Shown here: in pieces, positions 5,540 to 13,222 of the stretch
Layout: the number at the start of each line of letters is the position of its first letter
How positions within the stretch are numbered: the stretch's first letter is position 1
NCBI GenBank assembly: GCA_964465385.1
Contig: CAYXIM010000029.1
Location: 1 to 20,127, forward strand
Length of the DNA: 20,127 nt
Direction: 5' to 3'
DNA from: JAAYBY01 sp964465385
GTDB lineage: Bacteria; Bacillota; Clostridia; Saccharofermentanales; UBA5734
Made by a program: the position numbers and the translations under genes
Notes under the pieces: generated by a model
Seen by the model: the letters and a program-made list of their open reading frames with translations, nothing else
Databases searched by the model: none
What the model was told of the DNA's origin: nothing

Positions 5540-7819
5540 ATGGCTGCCCGTCGCCCCAGGCAGCACCCCCAGCCAGTCAGCCGGAAACGGCCGACCGGCC
5601 GCCAGACCAGGCCTCGGGGCCCTCGAGGCCGCTGGGGCATCTTTTTAATCGGTTTTCTTTTTTTCGGTTTTGCCCTCTTGCTCATCCGCGAGCTTTACCA
5701 GATCCAAGTGGTCGACCACGCGGTTTATGCAGAAAAAGCGGCTGCCCAGCACTACCGGACGGTGGTGGAAAACCCCAAGCGTGGCCACATCTATGATCGC
5801 AATGGGGTGGAGCTGGCTGGCACAACCTATATCCACCAGGTGGGTGTCACACCCAAAGATGTCTACTCCATTTCACAGGCGGTTTCTTCCGACACCATTG
5901 CTGCCGGCATTGCCCAGGCCCTCAACGTGGACCTGGGACAGGTTCAGACAGCCCTGGCGCAAAAGGATGCCACCTACATCCAGCTTAAAAAGGATGCCAG
6001 CCGGGATGAAGCCCAGGCCTTGAAGCGGTTCATGGCTGAAAAAAACATTGGCGGCATCCGGATCGACACCGAAGCCAGGCGTTATTACACCAACGGCCTC
6101 CTGGCCAGCCAGCTGATCGGGTTTTGCCGTTACGATGACAACCGCCTGATCGGCCAACTGGGTGTTGAGCTGGAATACAATGACGAGCTGACCGGCCGGC
6201 CAGGCTACCTGTATGTTGAAACAGACAACTATGCCAGCCGGGGGGTCCTGCCTTTTTCTGCACCGACCAGCCTGCGGGCCCGTGACGGCAACGACCTGAC
6301 CTTGCACCTGGATATCAACATTCAAAAAATCGCACAGGTGGAGCTGGAGCGGGCCATTCGCCTCTATGAAATCACCAGCGGGGGGCAGGTGGTGGTCATG
6401 GACCCGCACACAGGCGGCATCCTGGCCATGGCCTCCTGGCCCTATTTCGCCAGCGAAGAACCGGGTTCGACCATGAAATCAATCACGACTGCCATTGCCC
6501 TGGAAGAGGCCCTGGCGCATGAAAGCGATTCGGTGGTCTGCAAACCCTTCCCCCTCTTCAACTGGACCATTTCCTGCGCCCGCGAAGGCGGTCACGGCCA
6601 GGAGTCCATGGAGCTGGCTTTCTGGCGGTCCTGCAACCCGGTCTTCGCAAACATGGCCCTGGATGTGGGCATCAACCGCTTTTACACCTACATCCGCTCC
6701 TTTGGCCTGACACAGGTGACCGGCATTGACCTGCCCGGTGAAGGGGTCGGCCTGGTTCACCAGTCACCGACCGAGCTGGACCTGGCCACCTTCTCGTTTG
6801 GCGAATCATCCACGGTGACCCCCATTCAGCTGGCAACAGCCTATTGCGCCTTTGCAAACGGCGGCCAGCTGGTCAAGCCCACGGTTGTCCGGGCCATCAC
6901 CCGCGCAGAAGGTGAGCCGGTCCGGACCATGCGGCCGGAAACCGTCCGCCAGGTGGTTTCCGAACGGACCGCCATGCGGGTTAAAGACCTCATGAAGGGG
7001 GTTGTCCTGTATGGGACCGGGACACCCGCCTACAGCGAAGGTTACCCGGTTGCCGGGAAGACATCGACCTCAACAGACGATGAGGGCAACCACACCTTGT
7101 CTTTTGCAGCCCTTGCACCGGCTGATCAGCCGCAGGTGGTGGTTCTGGTCATCCTGGCCAAGCCCAAAGACCAGGACTTGACGTCCAAGGCGGCGGCTCA
7201 AACCTGTGGACGCATTGTTTCCCAAACCCTGGAATACCTGGGCGTCGAACGGGTCTATTCCGAGTCGGATGTGTCCGCCTTGTCCATCCGCAAGCCAGTT
7301 CCCAAGCTGACCGGCCTGACGGTGGGAGAAGCCATGCGCCTTTTGGCTGACAATGGTTTTTCAGGGGTGGCCAGCCCTGCCAGTTTGTCAGAAAGCAGCC
7401 TGGTTGCGGTGCAAAACCCGCAGGCTGGAACCGAACTCAACCCCCACAGCCTGGTGGTCCTCTATGCCCAGGACGCAGCTGAACCGGAAGCGGTCCAGGT
7501 CCCTGATTTCCGGGGGCGGACCATCCACGAATGCCTGCGCATTGCGTCCGAGCACCAGCTGAACATCCTGATTGATGGCTCCTGCCTGGGCCTGGCGGTC
7601 AAGCAAACGCCCGGGCCCTCCCTGGGACCGCCAGCCCACGCAGAACCTGAGCCTGAACCGGACCCGGATGACCCGGATGACCCGTCCCAGGCAGGGGAGG
7701 ATGGGCCGGTGCAAGACCAGCCTCTCAAACCTGGAGACTGGGTGAGCGTGACCTTCCAAGCCGTCGATGAAACAGCCGGTGCTGAAGAGCCGCTTGTCGA
7801 AGCGGAGCAAGAAGACTAA
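5540..7819 (+). CDS. ftsI: Class B penicillin-binding protein (FtsI/SpoVD type) with C-terminal PASTA domains
   Basis: A D,D-transpeptidase that crosslinks septal peptidoglycan with FtsW. The 759 residues run: basic cytoplasmic head (1-31), one membrane segment (32-50), dimerisation domain with RGHIYDRNGVELA (81-93), transpeptidase domain (about 250-570), then two PASTA domains (about 586-644 and 650-740). Active-site motifs are STMK (310-313) and SCN (364-366). The third motif reads KTST (507-510) instead of KTGT. Only five residues separate ASWP from EPGST before the active Ser, where FtsI and SpoVD have about 25 to 28. PASTA 2 holds an acidic Pro-rich insertion (about 695-727). ATG 5540 lies one base after the ftsL stop and behind GGGAGGG. 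The frame is intact, so this is a variant rather than a pseudogene. FtsI versus SpoVD cannot be settled from sequence; only one such gene is present in the cluster. Confidence 0.9.
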   Translation: MAARRPRQHPQPVSRKRPTGRQTRPRGPRGRWGIFLIGFLFFGFALLLIRELYQIQVVDHAVYAEKAAAQHYRTVVENPKRGHIYDRNGVELAGTTYIHQVGVTPKDVYSISQAVSSDTIAAGIAQALNVDLGQVQTALAQKDATYIQLKKDASRDEAQALKRFMAEKNIGGIRIDTEARRYYTNGLLASQLIGFCRYDDNRLIGQLGVELEYNDELTGRPGYLYVETDNYASRGVLPFSAPTSLRARDGNDLTLHLDINIQKIAQVELERAIRLYEITSGGQVVVMDPHTGGILAMASWPYFASEEPGSTMKSITTAIALEEALAHESDSVVCKPFPLFNWTISCAREGGHGQESMELAFWRSCNPVFANMALDVGINRFYTYIRSFGLTQVTGIDLPGEGVGLVHQSPTELDLATFSFGESSTVTPIQLATAYCAFANGGQLVKPTVVRAITRAEGEPVRTMRPETVRQVVSERTAMRVKDLMKGVVLYGTGTPAYSEGYPVAGKTSTSTDDEGNHTLSFAALAPADQPQVVVLVILAKPKDQDLTSKAAAQTCGRIVSQTLEYLGVERVYSESDVSALSIRKPVPKLTGLTVGEAMRLLADNGFSGVASPASLSESSLVAVQNPQAGTELNPHSLVVLYAQDAAEPEAVQVPDFRGRTIHECLRIASEHQLNILIDGSCLGLAVKQTPGPSLGPPAHAEPEPEPDPDDPDDPSQAGEDGPVQDQPLKPGDWVSVTFQAVDETAGAEEPLVEAEQED

Positions 7820-7841
7820 AATAGCAAAACAGACCGGTTGT

Positions 7842-7846
7842 GGAGG
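7842..7846 (+). promoter_or_regulatory. Ribosome-binding site deciding the murE start
   Basis: GGAGG lies 6 bases before ATG 7853. An in-frame TTG at 7838 lies before this site and cannot use it. Confidence 0.7.
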
Positions 7847-7852
7847 AACGAG

Positions 7853-9340
7853 ATGACCTTGGCCGAATTGACAGCGGGCCTGCCCCTTTTAGAAACAAGC
7901 GGTGACCTGTCCAGGCGGATCACGGGGATCGCCTACGATTCCCGCCAAGTTGGACCGGGTGACTTGTTTGTCTGCATCGAAGGCTATGTGACCGATGGCC
8001 ACCGCTACATTCCCCAGGCGCAGGCCCAGGGGGCGGCTGCCTTGCTGGTGCAAAAACGACCGGAGGCCACGGCTGTGCCCTGGGTGCGTGTGGCCAAGAG
8101 CAGGCAGGCCCTGGCCCTTGTATCCGATCGATTTTTCGGCCACCCGTCTGGCCGCCTGGCGCTGACCGGTGTGACGGGCACCAAAGGCAAGACCACCGTC
8201 ACTTACATGCTGCAGGCCATCCTGACCGCTGCGGGCCGCAAGGCTGGCCTGATCGGAACCATTGCCACCCTGATGGGCGAAACCGTTCGTCCGGCTGGCC
8301 GGACCACGCCAGAATCCTATGACCTGCAGCTGCTGCTCAACGACATGGCCGCCCAGGGCCTGGACAGCTGTGTCATGGAGGTCTCCTCCCAGGGGCTGAT
8401 GCTGGACCGGGTCTATGGCTGCAGCTACCAGACGGCCGTTTTCACCAACCTCCACCACGATCACATCGGGCCAACTGAGCATGCCAGCATGGCAGATTAC
8501 TTTCAGGCCAAGCTCATGCTCTTTGACCAGAGCCGGCAGGCTGTCATCAACCGGGACATCCCCCAGTATGAGGCTGTCCGGGCGGCGGCCCGCGGCCCCT
8601 GTATCAGCTATGGCTTTCATCCGGAGGCGGACGTGCGTGCGGCCAAGATCCGCCGGCTCAAAGACCAGGGCAGATCGGGCACGAGCTTTGAATTGAGCAG
8701 CCCCTGGTACCAGGGTGATATCTTCGTGGGCCTGCCTGGCAGTTTCAACATCAGCAACGCCCTGGCCGCCATTGCCTGTGCCGGCCTGGCACAGCTGCCA
8801 CTGGATGCCGTGCGCCAGGCCCTGGCTACCGTGACCGTGCCGGGGCGGGTTGAGCCGGTGCCCAGCCGCCTGCCTTTTCAGGTGCTGGTTGACTATGCCC
8901 ACAATGCCGCCAGCCTGGCACTTTTGCTGGAAACCTTGCGTGATTATGTGTCTGGCCGCCTGATCCTCGTCTTTGGCAACGGAGGAGACCGGGCCCGTTC
9001 CCGTCGTTTTGAGATGGGCGACGTGGCCGGCCGCCTGGCCGACATCACCCTGATCACCTCTGACAACCCCCGAAGTGAGGACCCGCAGGCCATTATCGCA
9101 GACATCATCACCGGTATCCGGCCGACCGGGGGCGCCTACCAGGTGGAGGTGGATCGGGCCAAAGCCATCGGCCAGGCTGTTTTCATGGCCCAGCCAGGTG
9201 ATTTGGTGGTCATTGCCGGAAAAGGCCATGAAACCTACCAGATTTTTAAAGACCGCACCATTCACTTTGACGACGTGGAAGAGGCGAGCCGCTTCATCCG
9301 GCAACGAGAGGACCAAGACCATGAGACAGCTATCCTGTGA
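7853..9340 (+). CDS. murE: UDP-N-acetylmuramoyl-L-alanyl-D-glutamate--2,6-diaminopimelate ligase MurE
   Basis: MurE adds the third amino acid to the UDP-MurNAc-dipeptide in the cytoplasm, using ATP. The 495-residue product shows the Mur-ligase P-loop GVTGTKGKTT (106-115), MEVSSQGL (175-182), DHIGPTEH (203-210), the Lys of YFQAK (216-220), which is carbamylated in this family, VDYAHNAASL (347-356), GNGGDR (375-380) and GKGHETYQ (456-463). DNPR at 404-407 is the motif that reads meso-diaminopimelate; lysine-adding MurE enzymes differ here, so mDAP is the predicted substrate. The start at ATG 7853 follows GGAGG with a 6-base gap and lies 33 bases after the PBP gene, the largest gap between mraZ and ftsW. 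The 3' end overlaps murF by 20 bases. Confidence 0.96.
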   Translation: MTLAELTAGLPLLETSGDLSRRITGIAYDSRQVGPGDLFVCIEGYVTDGHRYIPQAQAQGAAALLVQKRPEATAVPWVRVAKSRQALALVSDRFFGHPSGRLALTGVTGTKGKTTVTYMLQAILTAAGRKAGLIGTIATLMGETVRPAGRTTPESYDLQLLLNDMAAQGLDSCVMEVSSQGLMLDRVYGCSYQTAVFTNLHHDHIGPTEHASMADYFQAKLMLFDQSRQAVINRDIPQYEAVRAAARGPCISYGFHPEADVRAAKIRRLKDQGRSGTSFELSSPWYQGDIFVGLPGSFNISNALAAIACAGLAQLPLDAVRQALATVTVPGRVEPVPSRLPFQVLVDYAHNAASLALLLETLRDYVSGRLILVFGNGGDRARSRRFEMGDVAGRLADITLITSDNPRSEDPQAIIADIITGIRPTGGAYQVEVDRAKAIGQAVFMAQPGDLVVIAGKGHETYQIFKDRTIHFDDVEEASRFIRQREDQDHETAIL

Positions 9341-10817
9341 GCAAATCCGCCGCTGGACCGGAGCGGTCCTGCTGCCGGGCAGAAGAGACCATGACCCCCT
9401 GTTTGAACGGGTCAGCAGTGACACACGCCAGCTGCAGCCGGGAGACTGTTTTATCGCCCTTCGCGGCCAGCAATTTGATGGGCACGCTTTCTTGCGCCTG
9501 GCCATTGAAGCGGGGGCGCAGGGTTTGATCATCGATCAGGAAGAGGCGTGGCAGGCTGTGCGTCTGGAAACCGGCCTGCGGGAAAGCATCAGTGTCCTGG
9601 TGGTTCCCGACACCTTGCAGGCCTTGCAGGATCTGGCCCGGGGCTACCGCAAGACCCTGGCCGCACGTGTGGTGGCTGTGACCGGCAGCGTGGGCAAGAC
9701 CTCCACCCGCCAGATGATCGCCGCCTGCCTGGAACCGGCACGGACTGTGCACCAGACAGAAGAAAACCTCAACAATGAGATCGGTTTGTCGCAGACCCTG
9801 CTGGCAGCGCGGGCAGAAGACCAGGTGCTGGTGGTTGAGCTGGGCATGCGGGCCCTGGGAGAAATCGACCAGCTGTGTGGCATTGCCCTGCCCGACCTGG
9901 GCGTCATCACCGGTGTGGGCTGGTCGCACATCGGCCAGCTGGGCAGCCAAGCGGCCATTTTACAGGCCAAATGGGAGCTGGCCCGGTGCCTGAAGCCAGG
10001 CGGCCAGCTGATCGTCTCAGCCGAAGACCCCCTGCTCTTAGAGGCGGCCCAGGCCTTACCGGCGCATGTGGCCTTGTCATGGATCTGCCAGACCGAGCAG
10101 GGCAAGGCCGGTGCCCTGGCCTTGCAGCGCCCCGACACCCACCTGGTTTGTGCTGAAAACATCCAGCTGGATGCCGAACAAACCCGCTTTGATGCCACCG
10201 TCACCGGCCCGAACACAAGCCAAAAAGCCCAGGTGCTCCTGCCCTATCCCGGCAGCCACCAGGTGCGAAACGCCTTATTTGGCCTGGCTGTTGCGCAGGC
10301 CCTGGGCGTGCCCCTGCAACTGGCAGCCACCGGTGCCGCCCGGTATCGGCCGGTGGGCAACCGCCAGCGGATCATCCGTAAAGGCGGGCTCACCATCATG
10401 GATGACTCTTACAATGCGGCCCCGGAGTCCATGGAAGCCGCCCTTGAATCCCTGGCCCTCATGGCCGGAAACGGCCGGAAAATTGCCGTTCTGGGCTGTA
10501 TGATGGAGCTGGGTCCGTTTGCACCGGAAATTCATCGCCTGGTGGGCGCCCAGGTGGCCCAGCATGGCTTTTCCCTGCTCCTGGCCCTGGGCAGCGAAGC
10601 CGAAGACTACCTGATCGGCGCCAGGCAGGTCAACCCCGAACTGCCCTCCTGTGTTTGTCAGGATCACGCGGAACTGGCTGAGCGCCTCTTGTCGTTCATT
10701 CAGGCGGGGGATGCCCTGCTCATCAAGGGTTCCCGTGGCTATGGCATGGAACGGGTTACGGCCCTGCTGCTGGCGCAATGGCCAGAAGGCGAAGTGGAAG
10801 GGGGGCAAACCCCGTGA
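9321..10817 (+). CDS. murF: UDP-N-acetylmuramoyl-tripeptide--D-alanyl-D-alanine ligase MurF
   Basis: MurF ligates D-Ala-D-Ala to the UDP-MurNAc-tripeptide, the last cytoplasmic step of the nucleotide precursor. In the 498-residue product: SSDTRQLQPGDCFIAL (32-47) in the substrate domain, P-loop VTGSVGKTST (120-129), NLNNEIGLS (149-157), ELGMRALGEI (173-182), the HIGQLGS block (203-209), GSHQVRNAL (311-319), DDSYNAAPESM (361-371) and LGCMMELG (391-398). The last is usually LGDMxELG, so an Asp is replaced by Cys. ATG 9321 starts within murE (20-base overlap) behind a GAGAGGA stretch; the frame is open further upstream but that lies inside murE. It overlaps mraY by 4 bases (GTGA). About 40 residues longer than the typical 450-460. 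Confidence 0.95.
   Translation: MRQLSCEQIRRWTGAVLLPGRRDHDPLFERVSSDTRQLQPGDCFIALRGQQFDGHAFLRLAIEAGAQGLIIDQEEAWQAVRLETGLRESISVLVVPDTLQALQDLARGYRKTLAARVVAVTGSVGKTSTRQMIAACLEPARTVHQTEENLNNEIGLSQTLLAARAEDQVLVVELGMRALGEIDQLCGIALPDLGVITGVGWSHIGQLGSQAAILQAKWELARCLKPGGQLIVSAEDPLLLEAAQALPAHVALSWICQTEQGKAGALALQRPDTHLVCAENIQLDAEQTRFDATVTGPNTSQKAQVLLPYPGSHQVRNALFGLAVAQALGVPLQLAATGAARYRPVGNRQRIIRKGGLTIMDDSYNAAPESMEAALESLALMAGNGRKIAVLGCMMELGPFAPEIHRLVGAQVAQHGFSLLLALGSEAEDYLIGARQVNPELPSCVCQDHAELAERLLSFIQAGDALLIKGSRGYGMERVTALLLAQWPEGEVEGGQTP
10798..10805 (+). promoter_or_regulatory. Ribosome-binding site favouring GTG 10814 as mraY start
   Basis: AAGGGGGG lies 8 bases before GTG 10814 but 14 bases before the next in-frame ATG at 10820, so GTG, which overlaps the murF stop as GTGA, is preferred. 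Confidence 0.6.
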
Positions 10818-11821
10818 CCATGACCGCAAGGCCCTGGCTTGATGCCGCCATCGTGCTGGCTGCGACCTTTGTCTTAACGGTCTTGATCGGCTTGCCGGGC
10901 CTGCCTCTTTTGCGGCGCCTGCGCGTGGGCCAGACCGTCAGGGATGACGGCCCGCAATCGCACTTTGCCAAGTCGGGCACGCCCACCTTCGGCGGCTTCT
11001 TTTTCTTGATCCCGCTCCTGATGCTGGGCCTTGTGGCCGCTTTCGACAACAGGCTGCCCCAAGCGGTGGCCCCGGTGGTCTTGTTGATCTGGGCCTTTGG
11101 CTTCATCGGTTTTCTGGATGACCTGATCAAGGTGCGCCGCAACAAAAAAGGCCTGTCCATGAAACAAAAAACCATCGGCCTTTTGCTGGTCAGCATGCTT
11201 TTTGCCGCTTACTACCTCTACGGCAGCCCGCAAGCGGCTTTTTTCAGCTTGCCTTTTGGTGGCCACACCGTGACCATCACGGGCTGGCTGCGGCTGCCCT
11301 ATGGCCTGTTTGTGGTGCTGGTCTTGTTTTTCACCAGCAACTCCGTGAACTTGACCGACGGGGTGGATGGTCTGGCAGCTTCGATCACAGCCCTCAACGG
11401 CCTCTTTTTCGCCCTGCTGGGTCTTTTCCGCCTGCCGGCCAGCGACCCGACCCAGACCGCCTGGCTGGTGTCCAGCGCCCTGGCAGGCGGCTGCCTGGGT
11501 TTTTTGCTCTTCAACCGCCACCCGGCCCGGGTCTTCATGGGAGACACCGGCTCACAGGCGCTGGGGGCAGGGTTGACTGCCATCGCCTTCCTGTACGGCA
11601 GGCCCTGGCTGATTTTGTTGCCGGGCCTGATCTACATGCTTGAATCCTTGTCGGTCATGATCCAGGTGGCCTATTTTAAGAAAACAGGCGGCAGGCGACT
11701 TTTTCGCATGTCGCCCATCCACCACCATTTTGAATTGGGGGGCTGGTCGGAACGCAAGATCGTAGCCGTCTTCTCCCTGGTGACGCTGGCAGGTGCCGCC
11801 ATCGGCTGGCTGGTCTTGTAA
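10814..11821 (+). CDS. mraY: Phospho-N-acetylmuramoyl-pentapeptide-transferase MraY
   Basis: MraY transfers phospho-MurNAc-pentapeptide to undecaprenyl phosphate at the inner face of the membrane, making lipid I. The 335-residue polytopic protein has the family blocks: VGQTVRDDGPQSHFAKSGTP (38-57, with TFGG following), FLDDLIK (100-106) with the catalytic DD, SNSVNLTDGVDGLA (175-188), FMGDTGSQALG, and SPIHHHFELGGWSE near the C-terminus. About ten hydrophobic segments are visible. GTG 10814 overlaps the murF stop by four bases; ATG 10820 is the alternative. In most Bacillota murD would follow, but here ftsW follows after 24 bases. Confidence 0.96.
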   Translation: MTMTARPWLDAAIVLAATFVLTVLIGLPGLPLLRRLRVGQTVRDDGPQSHFAKSGTPTFGGFFFLIPLLMLGLVAAFDNRLPQAVAPVVLLIWAFGFIGFLDDLIKVRRNKKGLSMKQKTIGLLLVSMLFAAYYLYGSPQAAFFSLPFGGHTVTITGWLRLPYGLFVVLVLFFTSNSVNLTDGVDGLAASITALNGLFFALLGLFRLPASDPTQTAWLVSSALAGGCLGFLLFNRHPARVFMGDTGSQALGAGLTAIAFLYGRPWLILLPGLIYMLESLSVMIQVAYFKKTGGRRLFRMSPIHHHFELGGWSERKIVAVFSLVTLAGAAIGWLVL

Positions 11822-11845
11822 GGGCGGGCAGAAGGGAGGTCCAGT

Positions 11846-13222
11846 GTGAAACAGCAGCATTTGCGTATGAATAACCCCAAGAACAGAGATGTGGTCCGGC
11901 TGGCGCCGGATCGCCTGGGCCTGGCGCCGCCCCGGCAACTCCACGGCGGCCTCTTGGTCCTGACCCTGGTTTTGGTTTGCTTTGGCCTGGTCATGCTCTT
12001 CAGTGCCAGCATCACCATCGGCTATTCTTCCGAGGGCAACGCCCTTTATTTCATTGTCAAGCAAGTCAGCATCACGGTGATTGGCCTTATTGCGGCCCTG
12101 GTTGTGGCCCTGATGATTCCAGTCGGCTTCTTCGACCGCTTCTGGATGAGCGTCGCCCTCTACGGGCTGACCACCGGCCTGCTGCTTTATGTCAAACAGT
12201 TCGGCACAGTCATCAACGCAGCCAGGCGCTGGATCCTGCTGCCTGGTTTTTCCTTCCAGCCGTCTGAACTGGCAAAAATCACCCTGGTCTTTTGCTTTGC
12301 CGGCTACACCGCCCAGATCCGCCGCCTGCGCCGGGCTGGCCGCTTGCGCTGGCGGTCCCCGATCAAGCAGTTCGTGCTGGACGGCTGGTTGGACATCCTC
12401 CTGCCTGGCTTGCTCTTTCTGATCTGGATCGGCCTGGTGGCCTGGCAGCCACACTTGTCCGGCGCCTTGATCCTGAGCTTTGTGACCCTGGTCCTGTTTC
12501 TGACAGCCGGCCTGCCCCTGCGCTCCTGGCTCAGCGCCCTGACTCAGCTCTTGCTGGTGGTTGTGCTGGTCCTGGTGATCGGCAGCCTGCTTTTGTCGGT
12601 TTTGCCGAGCGGCCAGCTGCGCGAACAGCTGCAGACAGGCCTGGTGTCAAACTTCAAGCACGTCGTGGACCGCATGGACCGTTTCATGCACCCGGAACAT
12701 GCGACTGATGATGACCTCTACCAGGTCAACCAGGCCATCATCGCCATGGGATCCGGCGGCCTGAGCGGTGTGGGCCTGGGCGAGGGGCGACAAAAATACA
12801 ATTACCTGCCCGAGGCCCACAACGACTACGTGTTTGCCATCATCGGCGAGGAGCTGGGCTTTGCCGGCACCGTCACGGTGGTCCTCTTGTTTTTCCTCTT
12901 CATGGTCATGGGCATCGGCATCACCCGCAAGGCATCGGGTGTTTTTGCCACCCTGCTGGCCGGTGGCTACACCATGCTGATCAGCGTGCAGGCGTTCTTG
13001 AATTTTGGTGTGGCCACCCACCTGTTGCCACCCACCGGCATCTCCTTGCCTTTTTTCAGTTATGGGGGCACATCCAACCTCTTTTTCCTTTTTGCCATCG
13101 GCCTGTTGCTGTCGGTGTCCAAAACCGGCCAGCTGGTGGCCAAAGGCCGGCCCCAGGCCCAGGCCAGGCGGCCTGCCACAGGCAAGCAGCCGCAGCGGCT
13201 GGGACGGGAGGGGGCCCGATGA
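11846..13222 (+). CDS. ftsW: SEDS-family septal peptidoglycan glycosyltransferase FtsW
   Basis: The septal SEDS polymerase of lipid II, partner of the class B PBP encoded at 5540. The 458-residue protein shows LVMLFSAS (48-55), ARRWILLPGFSFQPSELAKI (126-145), QPHLSGALIL (201-210), AIIAMGSGGLSGVGLG (298-312), YLPEAHNDYVFAIIGEELGF (320-339) and PPTGISLPFFSYGGTSNL near the C-terminus. Asp327 in HNDYVF matches the conserved essential Asp of SEDS enzymes. The start is GTG 11846, 6 bases behind AAGGGAGG (11832-11839). The N-terminus has a polar cytoplasmic head of about 33 residues and the C-terminus a basic tail (about 435-458). It overlaps murG by ATGA. In a spore-former the ortholog could be called SpoVE. 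Confidence 0.94.
   Translation: MKQQHLRMNNPKNRDVVRLAPDRLGLAPPRQLHGGLLVLTLVLVCFGLVMLFSASITIGYSSEGNALYFIVKQVSITVIGLIAALVVALMIPVGFFDRFWMSVALYGLTTGLLLYVKQFGTVINAARRWILLPGFSFQPSELAKITLVFCFAGYTAQIRRLRRAGRLRWRSPIKQFVLDGWLDILLPGLLFLIWIGLVAWQPHLSGALILSFVTLVLFLTAGLPLRSWLSALTQLLLVVVLVLVIGSLLLSVLPSGQLREQLQTGLVSNFKHVVDRMDRFMHPEHATDDDLYQVNQAIIAMGSGGLSGVGLGEGRQKYNYLPEAHNDYVFAIIGEELGFAGTVTVVLLFFLFMVMGIGITRKASGVFATLLAGGYTMLISVQAFLNFGVATHLLPPTGISLPFFSYGGTSNLFFLFAIGLLLSVSKTGQLVAKGRPQAQARRPATGKQPQRLGREGAR

Noticed and set aside
9075..9320. Upstream extension of murF into murE
   Set aside because: The extra residues are out-of-frame murE sequence; the MurF N-terminus begins naturally at ATG 9321.
7889..9532. Long open frame on the - strand opposite murE and the murF start (547 codons)
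   Set aside because: It lies wholly opposite two well-conserved genes, is rich in His, Gln and Gly as expected from the complement of G+C-rich coding DNA, and shows no ribosome-binding site or recognised motif.
11552..12454. Open frame on the - strand opposite the mraY end and ftsW start (300 codons)
   Set aside because: Composition (Gln, Asp, Gly, His) is that of a shadow of membrane-protein codons; no start signal.
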